In this document: positions 60,563 through 64,000 of the stretch, piece by piece
Numbering within the stretch: position 1 is the first letter of the stretch
Layout: each line of letters begins with the position of its first letter
From: RUG420 sp045642465
GTDB taxonomy: Bacteria > Bacillota > Clostridia > Oscillospirales > Acutalibacteraceae
Assembly: GCA_045642465.1 (NCBI GenBank)
Contig: JAZUIY010000002.1
Location: forward strand, 39,235 to 103,234
Direction: 5' to 3'
Length of the DNA stretch: 64,000 nucleotides
Position numbers and translations under genes: made by a program
The notes under the pieces: generated by a model
Told to the model about the DNA's origin: nothing
The model's input: the letters and a program-made list of their open reading frames with translations, nothing else
Databases searched by the model: none

Positions 60563-61594
60563 TTAATATCCGAAGTAGTCAGCCAGCCACTGAGCAAGGG
60601 TGTTGGTGTACTGTTTATCAACACTAGAGTCAGCTGCCAAGGTGTGATCGGAATTAGCAAATTCGAAGTAAGCGAAGTTTTCGTTACCGGCTTTTTCGAA
60701 TGCTTCTCTCAAGGTCTGTGCGTTTGCTGGCGGAACTGTAAGATCTTTCATACCGTAGCACATAATGGTTGGTACGGTATTTTCGTTAACGTAATATGCA
60801 GGGGAGATTTCATTGATAGCTTGCTGACCTTTTTCCATGCTCATGCCAGGAAGATAGGCGAGTTCATTCATAGCAAGACAAGCTGCGTTTGGATTCCCGG
60901 AAAGGAGAGCAACCAAACCGCCTACATAAATGTTGTTATAAATAGGAGTTAAGTTAATCCAAGCAGATGGAGACATGTCGGACGGACCGGAACGGTCTAC
61001 CAAGAAGGTCAATGGAATGGCTGGGGTGTACTTTCCGTTATAAGCATAAAGCATTGCTTCATGTGCGCCGGCAGAGTCACCGCTGAGAGCCATACGGTCT
61101 ACATTGAGGCCCTGTTCCTTGAACCAATTGTTCAAATAAGAAACAGCCTTATCAATGTCCTGACAAATGGTATCTGCATTCAAGCCCTGACTAGCAATTT
61201 CATTGAAAATGCGGATGTAATAACTGTCATCCAGCAGGTTAACACCTCCACCGCCAAGCAGGGATTTTAAATCGTAATTCGGCATACGATAGTTGATGGA
61301 TGCGGTAATATAACCTTTCTTTGCGTAATTCTGTGCGTATACAGTCATGTTATCCTTGTCACCGGAAACCCATGCACCGCCATGTACGTACACAATAACG
61401 CCGTTATAATCACGACCAGCGGCGTTAGATGGTACATAAATGTCCATGGTCTGTTGTGCTTCAGTGCCGTAGGAGATGTTCTTGAAGCTTTCAACCGTGA
61501 TGTCTGGGTTTGCGCCGCCACCGCCGGTGCCGATACCGAAGATAGCGAGAATAGAATAAATGAGTGCAATTATCTTGGATATTAAACTACTCAT
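60563..61594 (-). CDS. membrane-anchored alpha/beta hydrolase, HGGA-type
   Basis: 343 residues. An N-terminal helix (ISKIIALIYSILAIFGIG) followed by a Gly-rich GTGGGGAN spacer looks like a signal anchor, so the catalytic domain is likely outside the cell. HGGA is at 71-74 and GDSAGA puts Ser174. Late Asp (KDLTVPP) and His (SDHTLAAD) finish the triad. RBS AAAGGAG. Closest in style to BD-FAE or acetyl-esterase proteins. Monocistronic. Confidence 0.85.
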   Translation of the reverse strand: MSSLISKIIALIYSILAIFGIGTGGGGANPDITVESFKNISYGTEAQQTMDIYVPSNAAGRDYNGVIVYVHGGAWVSGDKDNMTVYAQNYAKKGYITASINYRMPNYDLKSLLGGGGVNLLDDSYYIRIFNEIASQGLNADTICQDIDKAVSYLNNWFKEQGLNVDRMALSGDSAGAHEAMLYAYNGKYTPAIPLTFLVDRSGPSDMSPSAWINLTPIYNNIYVGGLVALLSGNPNAACLAMNELAYLPGMSMEKGQQAINEISPAYYVNENTVPTIMCYGMKDLTVPPANAQTLREAFEKAGNENFAYFEFANSDHTLAADSSVDKQYTNTLAQWLADYFGY

Positions 61595-61759
61595 AGGGGA
61601 ACTCCTTTCAATTCATGATAAAATCCGATAATTACTCTAAACCTGATTGTAAATACAGAACATTTAAAAAATCTTAATTAATTAAAAACAATGTATGAAT
61701 TAAGCAGACAAATTAGACAAACTTTTGTGTGTGTATTAATGCAGACTGCTATACACTTA

Positions 61760-61804
61760 CAAAAAAAGAAAACCGCCCTAAGGCGTAAGCCTTAAGACGG
61801 TTTC
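61760..61804 (-). terminator. terminator of aspA
   Basis: On the minus strand: stem AACCGTCTTAAGGC/GCCTTAGGGCGGTT (one mismatch or wobble), TTAC loop, then TTTTCTTTTTTT. Confidence 0.85.
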
Positions 61805-61833
61805 CTACTTTATGGAAGATCAAGGATCATGAA

Positions 61834-63225
61834 TTATCGGTCAATTGGATATACCAGTTTCTTCGGATCCAGTACACGGTCCATTTCTTCGTCGGTCATG
61901 AGACCTTCTTCACGGAGATAGTCTCTAGCGGTTTTATCGGATTTCACAATCTTCTTTGCAATTTCTGCAGCCTTCTGATAACCAATTTCTGGGCAGAGGG
62001 CAGTAACCATACCGGCGGACTTTTCAATGTTGTAGCGGCATACTTCTTTGTTGGCAACGGTGTCGTGAACACAGTTGTCAGCAAGGGTAGTAGCAGCGTT
62101 ACCAAGGGTTTCAATGGATTCGAACAGTTTGTAGAACAGAACCGGTTCAAATGCGTTGAGTTCCAACTGGCCGCCTTCAGCAGCCATGGTGATGGTGGTG
62201 TCGTTACCGATGATGTTAAATGCAACCTGAGAAACTACTTCAGGAATAACAGGGTTAACTTTACCAGGCATGATGGAGGAACCGTTCTGCTTTGCAGGAA
62301 GAGCAATTTCTCCGAGACCGTCTTTTGGACCGGAGTTCATGAGACGAAGGTCATTGGAAATCTTGGAAAGGGTAACAGCACAAGCCTTTAATGCACCGGA
62401 TACAGCAACATAGGAGTCCAAGTTCTGGGTGCCGTCAATCAAGTCGTCAGCCATAACCAAGTTTTCGCCGGTTACTTCGTTCAAGCAGCGGATAATATTG
62501 TCATGGTAGGTCTGAGATGCGTTAATGCAGGTACCAACAGCGGTAGCGGACATGTTAACAACGCGAAGTTCATCAGATACACATTCGATTCTCTTAATAC
62601 AACGTTCCAAAGTGGAAGCGAAAGCACCGAAGGATTCACCCAAGGAAACAGGAACAGCGTCTTCCAGCTGGGTACGGCCCATCTTGTAAACGTCTTTCCA
62701 TTCTTCTGCCTTTGCTTTGAATTCGTCAAGCAGGTGGTAAAGCTTTGGAAGACATTCGTTCAAAAGCTTCAGAGCAGCAAGTTTACCGGAGGTAGGGTAA
62801 ACGTCGTTGGTGGACTGGCCCATGTTAACGTGGTCGTTTGGATGAACGTAAGAATAGTCACCCAATTCACCGCCCATGATTTCGATAGCCTTGTTAGCTA
62901 CTACTTCATTGGCATTCATGTTAGCAGAGGTACCGGCACCGCCCTGGATTGGGTCGGTTACAAACTGGTCATAGAGGTTGCCTTCCAGAATAAAGTCACA
63001 AGCTTTGATGATAGCTTCGTACTGAGCATCCTTAAGGTCACCATTAATGTGGTTTGCCATGGCAGCAGCTTTCTTGATTTCTACCAAGGATTTGGTCATA
63101 GCAGGATGAGCTGGACGACCGGTAATTGGGAAGTTCAGCGTAGCACGATAAGTCTGAACGCCATAGTAGGCTTCAGCAGGAATGGCAAGTTCGCCAACGG
63201 AGTCACGATCAATACGAGTATTCAT
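61834..63225 (-). CDS. aspA: aspartate ammonia-lyase
   Basis: 463 residues of the fumarase/aspartase superfamily. The signature GSSIMPGKVNPVIPEVV is closest to aspartase (fumarase C reads NPTQCE there). N-terminus MNTRIDRDSVGELAIPAEAY and the TSANMNANEV motif agree. Converts aspartate to fumarate and ammonia. The Gly in MPGKVN (aspartase often has MPAKVN) keeps a class II fumarase as an alternative. RBS GGAGG; own promoter and terminator. Confidence 0.88.
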   Translation of the reverse strand: MNTRIDRDSVGELAIPAEAYYGVQTYRATLNFPITGRPAHPAMTKSLVEIKKAAAMANHINGDLKDAQYEAIIKACDFILEGNLYDQFVTDPIQGGAGTSANMNANEVVANKAIEIMGGELGDYSYVHPNDHVNMGQSTNDVYPTSGKLAALKLLNECLPKLYHLLDEFKAKAEEWKDVYKMGRTQLEDAVPVSLGESFGAFASTLERCIKRIECVSDELRVVNMSATAVGTCINASQTYHDNIIRCLNEVTGENLVMADDLIDGTQNLDSYVAVSGALKACAVTLSKISNDLRLMNSGPKDGLGEIALPAKQNGSSIMPGKVNPVIPEVVSQVAFNIIGNDTTITMAAEGGQLELNAFEPVLFYKLFESIETLGNAATTLADNCVHDTVANKEVCRYNIEKSAGMVTALCPEIGYQKAAEIAKKIVKSDKTARDYLREEGLMTDEEMDRVLDPKKLVYPIDR

Positions 63226-63245
63226 TGCATTAACCTCCTTCTCCT

Positions 63246-63274
63246 AGATTATTTATGTAAAAATTAATGCACAA
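63246..63274 (-). promoter_or_regulatory. promoter of aspA
   Basis: Minus strand: TTGTGC, 17-base spacer, TAATCT, 21 bases before the start codon. Moderate match. Confidence 0.55.
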
Positions 63275-63283
63275 GTTTAAGTG

Positions 63284-63305
63284 GGTGTAAGTCATGACTC
63301 ACACC
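63284..63305. promoter_or_regulatory. palindrome upstream of the aspA -35 (candidate operator)
   Basis: Outer arms GGTGT/ACACC and central AGTCATGACT, with one mismatched pair. Located 10 bases upstream of the proposed -35, a usual place for an activator. Confidence 0.5.
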
Positions 63306-63493
63306 AACACAAAAAATAACACTTTTAATGTATTAGGGAACACCTGTGAGCGAACATTCACACTTGTGCAAAAACTTCGTCAGAATGGTCAAAGAAACCT
63401 TTCCAATACCTAGCACTTTTACCATGACAACTACCTTGTTTTGTCTAATAATTTGACGACTGTACAAGATGGGCGATTTGGCCTTTTCGGGGC

Positions 63494-63522
63494 ATAAAAA
63501 AGGACCAACCCGAAGGTTAGTC
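63494..63522 (-). terminator. second tRNA-Leu terminator
   Basis: Minus strand: GACTAACC-TTCG-GGTTGGTC, then CTTTTTT. Shares its left arm with the first terminator. Confidence 0.85.
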
Positions 63523-63524
63523 TA

Positions 63525-63556
63525 AAAATAGAAAAAGACTAACCATTTGGTTAGTC
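63525..63556 (-). terminator. first tRNA-Leu terminator
   Basis: Minus strand: GACTAACC-AAAT-GGTTAGTC, then TTTTTC. Confidence 0.88.
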
Positions 63557-63561
63557 TTTCT

Positions 63562-63648
63562 TGGTGCCGGTGACCGGGGTCGAACCGGTACGGTGTCGCC
63601 ACCACCAGATTTTGAGTCTGGCACGTCTGCCAATTCCATCACACCGGC
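63562..63648 (-). tRNA. tRNA-Leu (anticodon CAA)
   Basis: 87 bases, class II with long variable arm. Acceptor GCCGGTG/CACCGGC, anticodon stem CCAGA/TCTGG with loop CTCAAAA, CCA encoded. Confidence 0.97.
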
Positions 63649-63660
63649 AAGTGCTTTCAT

Positions 63661-63689
63661 ATTATATGATAGGGACATTAAAAAATCAA
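63661..63689 (-). promoter_or_regulatory. promoter of tRNA-Leu
   Basis: Minus strand: TTGATT, 17-base spacer, TATAAT, 13 bases before the tRNA 5' end. Strong match. Confidence 0.85.
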
Positions 63690-63742
63690 CAGGATTTTTG
63701 ACCTTGGAAGAGTATACATAAATATATATAGTGGTGCAGTAT

Positions 63743-63758
63743 TTTTGTGTACACAAAA
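63743..63758. promoter_or_regulatory. perfect 16-base palindrome between divergent stable-RNA promoters
   Basis: TTTTGTGT/ACACAAAA, exact dyad 50 bases upstream of the right-hand promoter and 54 bases from the tRNA-Leu -35. Confidence 0.45.
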
Positions 63759-63807
63759 CGAAAATCTTGCACAAGAAAAAATAGGGTATTTTCGAGTAAA
63801 ATTTCTG

Positions 63808-63836
63808 TTGACTTTGGTACCTGCGATTGATAATAT
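63808..63836 (+). promoter_or_regulatory. strong promoter, probably of an rRNA operon beyond the window
   Basis: TTGACT (63808-63813), 17-base spacer, TAATAT (63831-63836). The downstream leader has no ORF. Confidence 0.75.
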
Positions 63837-64000
63837 ATAAGGGCGCTCGCAAGGGCGTAAAGTACCTTGAAAATTGAACAATGACGAACTTATGAACCCT
63901 GAAATTTCTATTTGAAGTTTCAAACAGTACTAAATTCCAGACAAGGAATATGACAGAAATCTGTCAGCATTAAGTAATGAGCTAAAAAAGCTTTTACTAA
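63837..64000 (+). other. putative rRNA operon leader
   Basis: Non-coding stretch with GTACCTTGAAAATTGAACAA, a segment typical of Bacillota rRNA leaders and spacers, and short hairpins (GACAGAAATCTGTC; AGCTAAAAAAGCT). 16S rRNA itself is not yet reached. Confidence 0.6.

Larger units (their letters stand above)
63226..63491. other. aspA upstream region with two dyad symmetries
   Basis: No gene found. It carries the aspA promoter, a 22-base near-perfect palindrome (63284-63305) and TGTGA-N8-TCACA (63345-63362). Nothing else was recognised. Confidence 0.6.

Overview
The window looks like a chromosome segment of a low-to-mid GC member of the Bacillota, most likely an anaerobic Clostridia-type bacterium. 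Supporting signs are strong AGGAGG-type ribosome binding sites, Gram-positive style Rex, CarD, ClpE, class A PBP, SEDS and EcfA1A2T genes, M42 peptidases, a GlpA-like oxidoreductase trio of the kind common in anaerobes, and no outer-membrane genes. I cannot name the genus. I see no phage, IS element, CRISPR array or integrase, so this is mostly core genome with lineage-specific insertions.

Layout. 1-3170: a two-gene membrane unit (DUF5058 plus partner), an alpha/beta hydrolase and a lysoplasmalogenase-like YhhN protein. 3272-7478: CarD, FtsH, an unknown membrane protein and a VTT/TVP38-type membrane protein. 7734-17780: the most unusual stretch. It holds two tandem pairs of alpha/beta hydrolases, a divergent three-gene FAD oxidoreductase operon (GlpA-like, NAD(P)H-type, DUF1667), and a DUF362 protein bracketed by three very small membrane proteins of one family that share an HxxE and a GFTWWxP motif. 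17898-29335: a probable 12-gene operon (ruvCAB, rRNA methyltransferase-like, ecfA1-ecfA2-ecfT, truA, DUF5711, cvpA-like, pgsA, clpE). 29403-29787: tRNA Gly-Arg-His-Gln. 29926-36314: two M42 aminopeptidases, GNAT, phosphohexomutase, larB and a split larC. 36420-37769: a secreted family I.5-type lipase. 37814-42272 (minus): aconitase, isocitrate dehydrogenase, Rex and an unknown protein, probably one operon. 42514-48973: uppP, ftsK, YgiQ-type radical SAM and an MBL-fold protein. 49113-56516: rpsB, tsf, PBP1A, ruvX, pcrA. 56650-58119 (minus): a SEDS protein. 58272-60500: tsaE, tsaB, rpiB, upp. 60563-63225 (minus): a sixth alpha/beta hydrolase and aspartate ammonia-lyase. The right end has a tRNA-Leu and a strong promoter with a leader that probably feeds an rRNA operon just outside the window.

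How it may fit together (inference). One theme is glycerolipid or ester breakdown: a secreted lipase, six membrane-near or cytoplasmic esterase-like hydrolases, a lysoplasmalogenase-like protein and a GlpA-like glycerol-3-phosphate oxidising complex. The hydrolase / small membrane protein / DUF362 cluster at 13.1-17.8 kb is the best candidate for an undescribed system. Most convergent gene pairs are separated by hairpins with T-tracts on both sides, so they can end transcription from either direction.
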